Assembly (NCBI GenBank): GCA_964553715.1
Contig: CAZKKY010000002.1
Location: forward strand, 1-64,000
DNA length: 64,000 nucleotides
Source: JAGOJE01 sp964553715
GTDB lineage: Bacteria > Pseudomonadota > Alphaproteobacteria > Rickettsiales > Rickettsiaceae
Direction: 5' to 3'
Below, piece by piece: positions 57,142-64,000 of the stretch. Numbering within the stretch: position 1 is the first letter of the stretch; each line of letters opens with the position of its first letter. The notes below the pieces were generated by a model. It did not search any database and was not told the DNA's origin. It saw only the letters and a program-made list of their open reading frames with translations. Both the position numbers and the translations under genes were made by a program.

Positions 57142-58782
57142 ATGCTTCTTAGTTTATCTATAAGAAATTTTATTTTAATTGATCAGCTGGATCTTGATTT
57201 ATCGAGAGGCCTTCATGTTATTACTGGCGAGACTGGTGCTGGTAAATCTATTCTCCTCGATGCTATGCTATTTTGTCTTGGACATAATTTTAGTACCGAT
57301 TTAATCAAAAAAGGTTCTGAAAGCTGCACGGTAAGCTTAGAGATAAAAGTGCCAGAAAGTATTATAGAATATTTAAAAGAACATGCCATAGATCATGACG
57401 GCTTTCTTATAATCAAACGCCAGCAGCTTACAAATAATCGTAAAAAGATTTTTATTAACGATCAACTAGTTAGCCAAAAACTCATAGAACATTTATCTAG
57501 TCATTTAGTAGAAATTCACGGACAAAATACGCATAGCACTTTACTAAATCCATCTTCACATATCTCTATCATAGATAGCTACGGCAATCTTGATAGAATG
57601 ACAAAAGAACTTAAAGATATATTTAGATCCTGGAAAACTCTAGAAAGCGATCTTGCATCTATAGAAAGAGAGCGTAATGATATAGAAAAAGAAATAGATT
57701 ATCTAACATTCGTAACAGATGAATTAAAATCACTAGACGTACAAGAAGGTGAAGAGCAAGAACTTTCAAACATCAGAATAGAGGTGCAAAAACAACAAAA
57801 GAATAGGGCCATAGTTAAGGATATATATGATTCTCTTACAAACCCCTCAATTGATTCTCAGATTATTCAAGCTCAAAAAATTATAAATAGGCAAGATAAA
57901 GATGGTATCTTTAACGATGTGATAGAGCATCTTGATAAATCTCTATTTCATCTGGATGAATCTATAAAGTTTTTAGAGTCTAAAATGCATGAGGATGCTC
58001 TAAACGATATAGACACACTTGAAGAAAGGCTATTTGCTATAAGAGGTATTGCTCGCAAACATAATATAAGCCCTGATGATATTCCCACATACTATGCTTC
58101 TTCTTTGGAAAAACTACTCCATCTGCAAAGTAAAATTACAATGCAGTCGGATCTAATATCTAAAATAGAAGAAATTAAAAGGCAATATTTAGATCTTGCG
58201 TCAAGCCTTTCTGCAAAAAGAAAAATAGCTGCAGAAGAGCTTGAAGAAAAAATAATGTCTGAATTATCATTTCTAAAAATGGAAAATGCCATATTTAAGG
58301 TCAGTTTTAAAGATCTTTCTATAAATTCTGCAACAAGTTTGGGGCTTGATCAGGTTAGATTCATAGCATCTACAAACCCTGGAACAGAAATGGAAGAAAT
58401 ACATAAAATTGCATCAGGCGGAGAATTATCTAGATTCATGCTCGCAATTAAGGTTGCTCTATTTGATAAATTCACAAAACCGACCATAATCTTTGATGAA
58501 GTAGATACCGGTATTGGCGGAGTAGTAGCCGACGCTGTAGGAGAAAGACTTAAATTTTTATCCGGAGCATCGCAGGTAATAGTCATTACACACCAGCCAC
58601 AAGTAGCAGGCAAAGCAACAAACCATATTTTTGTTTTCAAAAAGCAGGGTAAAGATAGTACATCAACTAATGCAAAAATCCTCTCAGATGAAGAAAAGCT
58701 AGAAGAAATAGCAAGGATGATCTCTGGTCAGACTATTACTTCTATATCTCGCAAGGCTGCAGAAGAGCTAATACAAGGATAA
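57142..58782 (+). CDS. recN: DNA repair protein RecN
   Basis: RecN is an SMC-like ATPase that helps hold broken DNA ends for RecA repair. The N-terminal Walker A is GETGAGKS (29-36), after LSLSIRNFILIDQLDLD. A long coiled-coil region follows (about 160-380). The C-terminal half has the ABC signature ASGGELSRFMLAIK and Walker B PTIIFDEVDTGIGG, with VITHQPQVAGKA as the His switch. Its 546 residues are normal. recA is at the other end of this window. Confidence 0.95.
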   Translation: MLLSLSIRNFILIDQLDLDLSRGLHVITGETGAGKSILLDAMLFCLGHNFSTDLIKKGSESCTVSLEIKVPESIIEYLKEHAIDHDGFLIIKRQQLTNNRKKIFINDQLVSQKLIEHLSSHLVEIHGQNTHSTLLNPSSHISIIDSYGNLDRMTKELKDIFRSWKTLESDLASIERERNDIEKEIDYLTFVTDELKSLDVQEGEEQELSNIRIEVQKQQKNRAIVKDIYDSLTNPSIDSQIIQAQKIINRQDKDGIFNDVIEHLDKSLFHLDESIKFLESKMHEDALNDIDTLEERLFAIRGIARKHNISPDDIPTYYASSLEKLLHLQSKITMQSDLISKIEEIKRQYLDLASSLSAKRKIAAEELEEKIMSELSFLKMENAIFKVSFKDLSINSATSLGLDQVRFIASTNPGTEMEEIHKIASGGELSRFMLAIKVALFDKFTKPTIIFDEVDTGIGGVVADAVGERLKFLSGASQVIVITHQPQVAGKATNHIFVFKKQGKDSTSTNAKILSDEEKLEEIARMISGQTITSISRKAAEELIQG

Positions 58783-58949
58783 ATTAACCCAACTACTGAA
58801 ACAGACATAAAAGCTTAAGTATAGTAATCTTATAAATAAAGCTGTTCTAATTAAAAGAGATATCTGATATAAGAGCTTTAATTAAAGTTAGGCAAATTAC
58901 ATGATGATTATATGAGATTTGGCTTAATAATATATTTAATAGGATAGAC

Positions 58950-61115
58950 GTGAGTTATTTGGAAAAACTAAATACAGCACAAAGAGAAGCTGTTACACAA
59001 ACAGAGGGTCCTCTTTTAGTGCTAGCAGGGGCAGGAACTGGCAAAACCAGAGTACTGACTCATAGAATAGCTCATATAGTTGATCAAAAGCTTGCAGAGC
59101 CTTCTAATATTTTAGCAGTTACATTCACCAACAAAGCATCGCGCGAGATGCAAGAAAGAGTGATTCAAATTACAAATAATTGTGCTGGTCTTAATATAGG
59201 TACTTTTCATTCTATAAGCGCAAAAATGCTACGCAGATATGCAAATTATTTCGATTTATCACCTTATTTTAGTATAGCATCATATGACGATCAAATTAAG
59301 CTTGTAAAAGAGCTTATGATAAGTCGTAATATAGATATCAAAAACACCACTCCAAAAACCATCTTAAACATAATATCTAAATGGAAAGATATGGGATTGT
59401 TACCAGCTAAGGTATCTAGATCTGATATTACATCTTCTATATATCAAATTGCTTACGATATTTATCCTGATTATCAGTCTAGGCTTGTTAAATCTAATGC
59501 TGTAGATTTTGGTGATCTATTGCTTTACAATAACGAACTATTAATAAACAACGCTGATATTCTCTCTAGCTATCAAAATTCTTTTAAATATGTTATGATT
59601 GATGAATATCAAGATACTAACTCTGTACAATATGTATGGGCAAGAATGATTGCTGCAGCTCATGGAAATATATGCTGTGTAGGGGATGATGATCAATCAA
59701 TTTATGGGTGGAGAGGAGCAGAAGTTGGAAATATCTTGCGCTTTGAAAAAGATTTCAAAAATGCAAAAATCATCAAGTTAGAACAAAATTATAGATCTTC
59801 CAAACCAATATTAATCGCTGCTGATAGTGTTATCAAAAACAACATGCAGCGCCATAGTAAAACTTTATGGACTAATGACCCTGAAGGAGAAAAAATCAAA
59901 ATCATCTCTTGTAGAAACGATAAAGAAGAGGCCAAATATGTTATCTCTAAGATACAAAACCTCATACGAAACAATAATCTTACCGCAAGTGATATTGCTA
60001 TTTTAGTAAGAATTGGTGCCCAAACAAGACCCTTTGAAGAAGCATTAATATCATCTGCTATACCATATAGAATTATAGGCGGATTAAAATTCTATGAACG
60101 TATGGAAATAAAAGATGTACTATCTTATATCAGAGTATCTATCAATAATGATGATGATATAGCGTTAGAACGCATAATAAATGTACCAAAACGAGGTATT
60201 GGTGATAGTACAATAGCCACTCTTAAAAGCTATGCACAAGAAAATAATATCTCAATATTACGCTCAGTCAAAGAAATGATAGAGAAAGGGTTAATAAAAA
60301 ATAAAATTGCTATCACTTTATCATCTCTTGTAGCTTCATTTGAATCTTGGAATAATTTATCTAGCAACTATACACCATCTGATTTAGTAAAAAGAATTCT
60401 AGAAGAATCAGGATATTTTCCTAATTTAAAACAAGAAAAAACTGAAGAGTCAAAAGCAAGAATAGATAATATTAATGAAATGCTAAGGGCAATTTCAGAT
60501 TTTAGTGATATTAGGTCTTTTGTTGAACATGCAAGCCTTGTGATGGAAAATGATAATCCAACAGATAATAGTGGATTTGTTAGCCTTATGACTCTGCATG
60601 CTGCAAAAGGTCTAGAATTTAATGCCGTATTCCTACCTGGATGGGAAGAAGGAATATTCCCTCATCAAAGATCAATTAATGAAGACCCTGTAAAAGGCAT
60701 AGAGGAAGAAAGACGTATAGCTTATGTTGGTATAACAAGAGCTAAAAAATTTTTGTGGATTACTCACTCAGAAAGCAGATTTCTTTTTAATGAATTTGTT
60801 ACCTCAATTCCCTCAAGATTTTTAAATGAAATTCCCAATGAAATAAGCGAAAAAGCAACAGCATGGCAAAGATATGATCCTGTTATATTTAACAATAGTA
60901 ACAATTTTAAAAAACATAATATGGTAAAAGATAACAATACGATGAGCGGTAGTTATAAGGACTATAAGCTCTCTGACGGTTTTTCTCCGGGAGCCAAAGT
61001 ATCTCATATATCATTTGGAGAAGGAAGAATTATAAGAAGGAATATAGATAATTTAGAAATCATTTTTAAAGATGGAATCAAAACGATAAAGAAAAATTTT
61101 GTAAAATTGTTGTAA
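58950..61115 (+). CDS. uvrD: UvrD/PcrA-family DNA helicase
   Basis: This superfamily 1A 3'-5' helicase acts in repair and replication restart. Motif I is [17 protein letters not shown] (26-42). Others are [12 protein letters not shown] (Ia), MIDEYQDTN (II), [16 protein letters not shown] (III), LEQNYRSS (IV), [19 protein letters not shown] (V) and [15 protein letters not shown] (VI). The C-terminal [21 protein letters not shown] is the Tudor-like tail of the PcrA/UvrD group. The start is GTG at 58950 with AGGA upstream. Its 721 residues are normal. Confidence 0.94.
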   Translation: MSYLEKLNTAQREAVTQTEGPLLVLAGAGTGKTRVLTHRIAHIVDQKLAEPSNILAVTFTNKASREMQERVIQITNNCAGLNIGTFHSISAKMLRRYANYFDLSPYFSIASYDDQIKLVKELMISRNIDIKNTTPKTILNIISKWKDMGLLPAKVSRSDITSSIYQIAYDIYPDYQSRLVKSNAVDFGDLLLYNNELLINNADILSSYQNSFKYVMIDEYQDTNSVQYVWARMIAAAHGNICCVGDDDQSIYGWRGAEVGNILRFEKDFKNAKIIKLEQNYRSSKPILIAADSVIKNNMQRHSKTLWTNDPEGEKIKIISCRNDKEEAKYVISKIQNLIRNNNLTASDIAILVRIGAQTRPFEEALISSAIPYRIIGGLKFYERMEIKDVLSYIRVSINNDDDIALERIINVPKRGIGDSTIATLKSYAQENNISILRSVKEMIEKGLIKNKIAITLSSLVASFESWNNLSSNYTPSDLVKRILEESGYFPNLKQEKTEESKARIDNINEMLRAISDFSDIRSFVEHASLVMENDNPTDNSGFVSLMTLHAAKGLEFNAVFLPGWEEGIFPHQRSINEDPVKGIEEERRIAYVGITRAKKFLWITHSESRFLFNEFVTSIPSRFLNEIPNEISEKATAWQRYDPVIFNNSNNFKKHNMVKDNNTMSGSYKDYKLSDGFSPGAKVSHISFGEGRIIRRNIDNLEIIFKDGIKTIKKNFVKLL

Positions 61116-61169
61116 AATTTAGTAAATTTATTATTGTATTATTACAACAAAATTAACAATGAACCAATC

Positions 61170-62012
61170 ATGAAATGGACAGACCCTATACTCATGGAAG
61201 AAAAAGATAAGGGCATTATTCCTTATCTATGTCAATATTACCAAAAGAATATTGATTTGAGTCAATTAAAAGAACAAATAAATCAAACTCTTCAAAACAT
61301 AGAACTTACTCCTAGAGAATATCTAGATTGTTATACTACTGGATATCAGGACCCTGCGTTACGTGGTAGAATAAAATATGGCCTACCCATTACATTCTGT
61401 ATTGATTATAACTTATATAAAATATTAGAGTTTCTTTTTATAGAATATAATATGAACCCCATCCCTAGAAAAATAATTGATGGCATGGGGCCATTACATC
61501 TTGCTTGCATTAATGGCAATATAAAAATAGTAGAATTATTAATCAATTCTTATCAGAGTAATGGATACGACCTAAGAGAATCTATAAATCAGTATAGTTA
61601 TGACTATCTTCAAGAAAATCCATCTGAATATCCTATTAAAACACCTTTGATATATGCTTCAATTGCTAACCATACTAAAATAGTAAAATTACTGATGGAA
61701 AATGGAGCTAATCCTAGAAATACTGACGAAAATGGTGATACAGCTTTTTATCATACATTTTATAATGCAAAAACCAAAAATTTAGATATAGCTGCAATGG
61801 TTACTAATTCTTGCTACGACATCTTTTTATTAAAGTGGAACAAGATAAAAAACTTACATATTAACCATATTATATATCCAGAAGATCAAAATACCTGGAA
61901 TGTGAATTCTCCAGAGTACTACATACAATCCCAAAGATATGAAGCAGATATACCTAAACTAAATCTAGAAACTTTAGGAAACTTTAATTACTTAGTTGAA
62001 GAAATCACATAA
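61170..62012 (+). CDS. Ankyrin-repeat protein 1 of tandem pair
   Basis: The 280-residue protein has an N-terminal helical region and ankyrin repeats from about 90 to 220: PLHLACINGNIKIVELLINSY, then TPLIYASIANHTKIVKLLMENGANPR and DENGDTAFYHTF (by position). No signal peptide is seen. I take the ATG at 61170 over a TTG at 61134. It lies 54 bases after uvrD. It shares layout with the next gene (GLPITFCIDYNLYKILEFL here, GTIITLAIDYNITDLLKII there), which suggests an old duplication. Function is unknown. Confidence 0.8.
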   Translation: MKWTDPILMEEKDKGIIPYLCQYYQKNIDLSQLKEQINQTLQNIELTPREYLDCYTTGYQDPALRGRIKYGLPITFCIDYNLYKILEFLFIEYNMNPIPRKIIDGMGPLHLACINGNIKIVELLINSYQSNGYDLRESINQYSYDYLQENPSEYPIKTPLIYASIANHTKIVKLLMENGANPRNTDENGDTAFYHTFYNAKTKNLDIAAMVTNSCYDIFLLKWNKIKNLHINHIIYPEDQNTWNVNSPEYYIQSQRYEADIPKLNLETLGNFNYLVEEIT

Positions 62013-62039
62013 AGGATTCAAATAGCATAAAAATGTAAA

Positions 62040-62073
62040 GTAAGAATTGTTAAAAATTTTCTTAGATTCTTAC
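62040..62073. repeat. 8-bp perfect inverted repeat between the ankyrin genes
   Basis: GTAAGAAT (62040-62047) pairs with ATTCTTAC (62066-62073) around 18 bases. It lies 27 bases after the first ankyrin gene and 42 bases before the second. It is followed by ATGTTATTATATTAA (62076-62090), close to the motif before two other repeat-protein genes. It may end the upstream message or control the downstream gene. Confidence 0.4.
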
Positions 62074-62115
62074 AAATGTTATTATATTAACTAGACAAAG
62101 AACAAGCGAGCCATA

Positions 62116-63090
62116 ATGACATATAAATTCAAACCCTTGCAACCTAGAATCTTTAATGTTATTCTACTATATAAAGAAAAACAAATCGACTATAATAAAT
62201 TAGTATCCGAATTTGAGATTTGGATTAGTAATTCTACAATTAATGCACCTATTCAATATCCATATCCTTATAGCGTAAATAAGAATACTCCAATAAAGAC
62301 GGGTACTATAATTACACTAGCTATAGATTATAATATAACTGATTTGCTAAAAATAATTCTTGATAATACAAAATATATTGTAAAACCTAACTCAATATGT
62401 CGATTTAGCGGAGACCCATTACTAACTATAGCTTGTCAAAACAATCATTTTGAAATCGCTAAGATGTTAATAGAAAAATATAAAGAATCTATAAAACATG
62501 AAAATTTTTTAAAAAAAAGTACCCTACTTAAAGCTTTTATAAATCAGCCCTCTAGAAATCTAGAGGAAGAAAAATATGTTTTTAATAACAAACCATCTAT
62601 ATATCCTGAAGAACATTTTTTAAAGGACAGACCTATATTTAAAGCTCTAAACAAAAACTTAGATCCTAAATTAATAGAGCTTCTGTTGTTAAACGGTGCT
62701 AGATGTGATGTTAAAGATGAAAATGGACTCACTCCATTTAAATATTCAGAAATCCTTGGTCGCAAAGACATCTCTAAAATGATTGTCCGAAGCGGCTCCT
62801 GCCCCTTACTAGATATTCTTAAATATAGTTATAATAAATTATTCAAAAAACCTTCAAATAAGGTATTCATATCGCCAATACACGATCAAAAAGAAGAAAA
62901 AAATGATGATGATGATAATAATAATTCAGAAAAAGATGATATTGTGGACTTTAAAGATACATTCACACAATATCTGCAGAAATCATTAAAACAAAAGGAA
63001 GAAGAACGATATTTTGCTACTTTAGAAAACGATATTGATGATGTTCTTACTATAGGACACAATGAACCTATTGCAGATTGTACGAAATAA
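62116..63090 (+). CDS. Ankyrin-repeat protein 2 of tandem pair
   Basis: The 324-residue protein has ankyrin-type repeats at about 65-225: TLAIDYNITDLLKIILDN, DPLLTIACQNNHFEIAKMLIEKY and LIELLLLNGARCDVKDENGLTPFKYSEILG (by position). A low-complexity acidic stretch (about 259-275, mostly Asp and Asn) precedes a charged C-terminal tail. No signal peptide or membrane segment is present. It is an evident distant paralogue of the gene at 61170. The tmRNA gene begins about 46 bases after the stop. Function is unknown; a role at the host interface is inference. Confidence 0.8.
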   Translation: MTYKFKPLQPRIFNVILLYKEKQIDYNKLVSEFEIWISNSTINAPIQYPYPYSVNKNTPIKTGTIITLAIDYNITDLLKIILDNTKYIVKPNSICRFSGDPLLTIACQNNHFEIAKMLIEKYKESIKHENFLKKSTLLKAFINQPSRNLEEEKYVFNNKPSIYPEEHFLKDRPIFKALNKNLDPKLIELLLLNGARCDVKDENGLTPFKYSEILGRKDISKMIVRSGSCPLLDILKYSYNKLFKKPSNKVFISPIHDQKEEKNDDDDNNNSEKDDIVDFKDTFTQYLQKSLKQKEEERYFATLENDIDDVLTIGHNEPIADCTK

Positions 63091-63135
63091 AGCTATAATC
63101 AGAATTGCTGAAAATGCTATGGTAATAAACGCTGC

Positions 63136-63398
63136 TTATAATAGGGGTTGCGGACCCGGGGGCGGTACCCGGCGCTTCCACCATCTTTTTATGGGGGCGA
63201 AATAGGATCGACGTGCTTTGAAAGAAGTTGCTTTTACTCGGAATGATTCCACCGGATCTTCGGATTTTGGGTCAAAAACAATAAATGCAAACGATAACGT
63301 GGAAACACGTAATTTTGCTGTTGCTGCTTAATTAAGTAGCAATTACGGGGTTTGGGGGCTTTCCTGGCAACAGAATAAGCCCTGTATCTCTATTAATC
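63136..63398 (+). ncRNA. ssrA: tmRNA, two-piece (permuted) alphaproteobacterial form
   Basis: The acceptor piece comes first (about 63136-63183), with GCGGACCCGGGGGCGGTACC and a 3' CGCTTCC-A-CCA. After a 9-base spacer the coding piece begins GGGGGCGAAATAGGATCGACG (63193; by position). GGGGGCG pairs with CGCTTCC to form the acceptor stem. A second helix joins the pieces: 63139-63148 pairs with 63386-63395. The tag reading frame is ANDNVETRNFAVAA followed by TAA, a typical alphaproteobacterial tag. tmRNA rescues stalled ribosomes; SspB and ClpXP remove tagged peptides. The outer 5' and 3' limits are approximate. Confidence 0.95.
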
Positions 63399-63477
63399 CA
63401 CTTATTACGAAAATATATTATGTTTTTGACTTTTTAGGAGAAATATATATGTTGGTCTAAGTAATGTTGTTATTATT

Positions 63478-63564
63478 GCCCCTGTGGTGAAATTGGTAGA
63501 CGCGGCAGACTCAAAATCTGCAGCCTGCAAGGGCGTGCTGGTTCAAGTCCGGCCAGGGGCACCA
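63478..63564 (+). tRNA. tRNA-Leu (anticodon CAA)
   Basis: GCCCCTG pairs with CAGGGGC, followed by A and an encoded CCA. The anticodon stem GCAGA/TCTGC encloses CTCAAAA (CAA). A long variable arm (AGCCTGCAAGGGCGTGCT region) marks a class II tRNA. It lies between ssrA and bamD. Confidence 0.97.
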
Positions 63565-63596
63565 TAACTGCGATTAATAATTTTTGAGTTTTATTT

Positions 63597-64000
63597 ATGA
63601 GCTTGATTAAAAAACTTCTTATCTTAGTTCTACCATTTTTGCTAGTTTCTTGTAAAACAGCTAAAGAAGATCTTACAATTACTCCAGCGAATACTTTATA
63701 TGCTAATGCTAAGTCTTTAATGGAACAAAAAAAATATAAAGAATCTGCCCAAGAATTCAGTAAAATATATTTTCAGCATCCTGGAGATAGAATAACTCCT
63801 CAAGCTGAAATAATGCAAGCATATGCATTATATCTTGCATCTAGATATGAAGAAGCGATAGATGTATTAGATCATTTTACAAAACTACACCCTCTACATG
63901 AAGATATCGCTTATGTCTTTTATCTAAAAGCATTATGTTTCTATATGGATATTTCAGATGCTGAGCATGACCAAGGCAAAACTGTATCTGCAAATCTTGC
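63597..64000 (+). CDS. bamD: Outer membrane assembly lipoprotein BamD, N-terminal part (runs off window)
   Basis: BamD is the essential lipoprotein of the BAM complex that inserts outer-membrane beta-barrels. The visible 134 codons begin with a lipoprotein signal, KKLLILVLPFLLVSC, with Cys about 19. TPR helices follow: NTLYANAKSLMEQKKYKESAQEFSKIYFQHPG (by position) and MQAYALYLASRYEEAIDVLDHF. The ATG is at 63597, 32 bases after tRNA-Leu. The gene continues past the window end. With LptD and SurA it completes a picture of outer-membrane biogenesis. Confidence 0.92.
   Translation, partial: MSLIKKLLILVLPFLLVSCKTAKEDLTITPANTLYANAKSLMEQKKYKESAQEFSKIYFQHPGDRITPQAEIMQAYALYLASRYEEAIDVLDHFTKLHPLHEDIAYVFYLKALCFYMDISDAEHDQGKTVSANL

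Overview
The window is AT-rich chromosomal DNA that reads as an obligate host-associated alphaproteobacterium of the order Rickettsiales. The signs are an ATP/ADP translocase (tlcA), a two-piece (permuted) tmRNA, the alphaproteobacterial SspB and NDUFA12 families, Rickettsia-like gene content (RNR without an ATP cone, scoAB, a short PHB synthase, a 484-residue isocitrate dehydrogenase, HemJ) and several ankyrin/TPR proteins of effector type. Genus cannot be fixed from sequence alone. LptD, BamD, MlaD, MltG and alanine racemase indicate a Gram-negative envelope with LPS and peptidoglycan.

Layout. 1-310: start of tuf (minus) preceded by tRNA-Gly and tRNA-Tyr. 485-6144: rlmB, recA, fabG, acpP, fabF, mltG. 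6192-6291 is a run of 100 N whose two flanks are the same 55 bases, so it is probably a false scaffold gap. 6661-8373: pyrH, frr and a PhnA-type zinc ribbon gene, bracketed by two C-terminal relics of DUF4143-type ATPases. 8709-15044: xseA (minus), then lptD-surA-rsmA-tsaD. 15091-17607: sucCD with a lone PAS-domain gene. 17736-19927: sspB-rnhA-NDUFA12-mlaD-rlmH. 20185-28512: tlcA, an unrecognised 288-residue protein, scoAB, an orphan sensor histidine kinase and a 745-residue TPR protein. 28854-34477: nrdAB converging on nuoABCD. 34656-42123: a long minus-strand cluster alr-hemJ-phaC-phaA-dnaG-rpoD. 42351-45720: a 769-residue ankyrin-like protein, nadA and tRNA-Gln. 45842-49447: yidC-engB-argB-like-HIT (minus). 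49641-53037: rluD, nadK, hemH, tadA (minus). 53078-61115: type-4 UDG, gltA, icd, a PDZ-like small protein, recN and a UvrD-family helicase. 61170-63090: two tandem ankyrin genes. 63136-64000: tmRNA, tRNA-Leu and the start of bamD.

The genes combine core information processing with a lifestyle of drawing on host nucleotides (TlcA) while keeping a TCA/respiratory backbone (gltA, icd, sucCD, nuoABCD, NDUFA12). Acetoacetyl-CoA chemistry (scoAB, phaA, phaC) suggests use of ketone bodies or PHB. The accessory material is limited to the ankyrin/TPR proteins, the 288-residue protein, the PAS and PDZ fragments and the ATPase relics. The points most worth a second look are a palindrome/shared motif upstream of the repeat-protein genes, an acetylglutamate-kinase homologue whose catalytic motifs have decayed, the TPR protein, and the false gap. 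No CRISPR array, prophage, intact insertion sequence or rRNA gene was seen.
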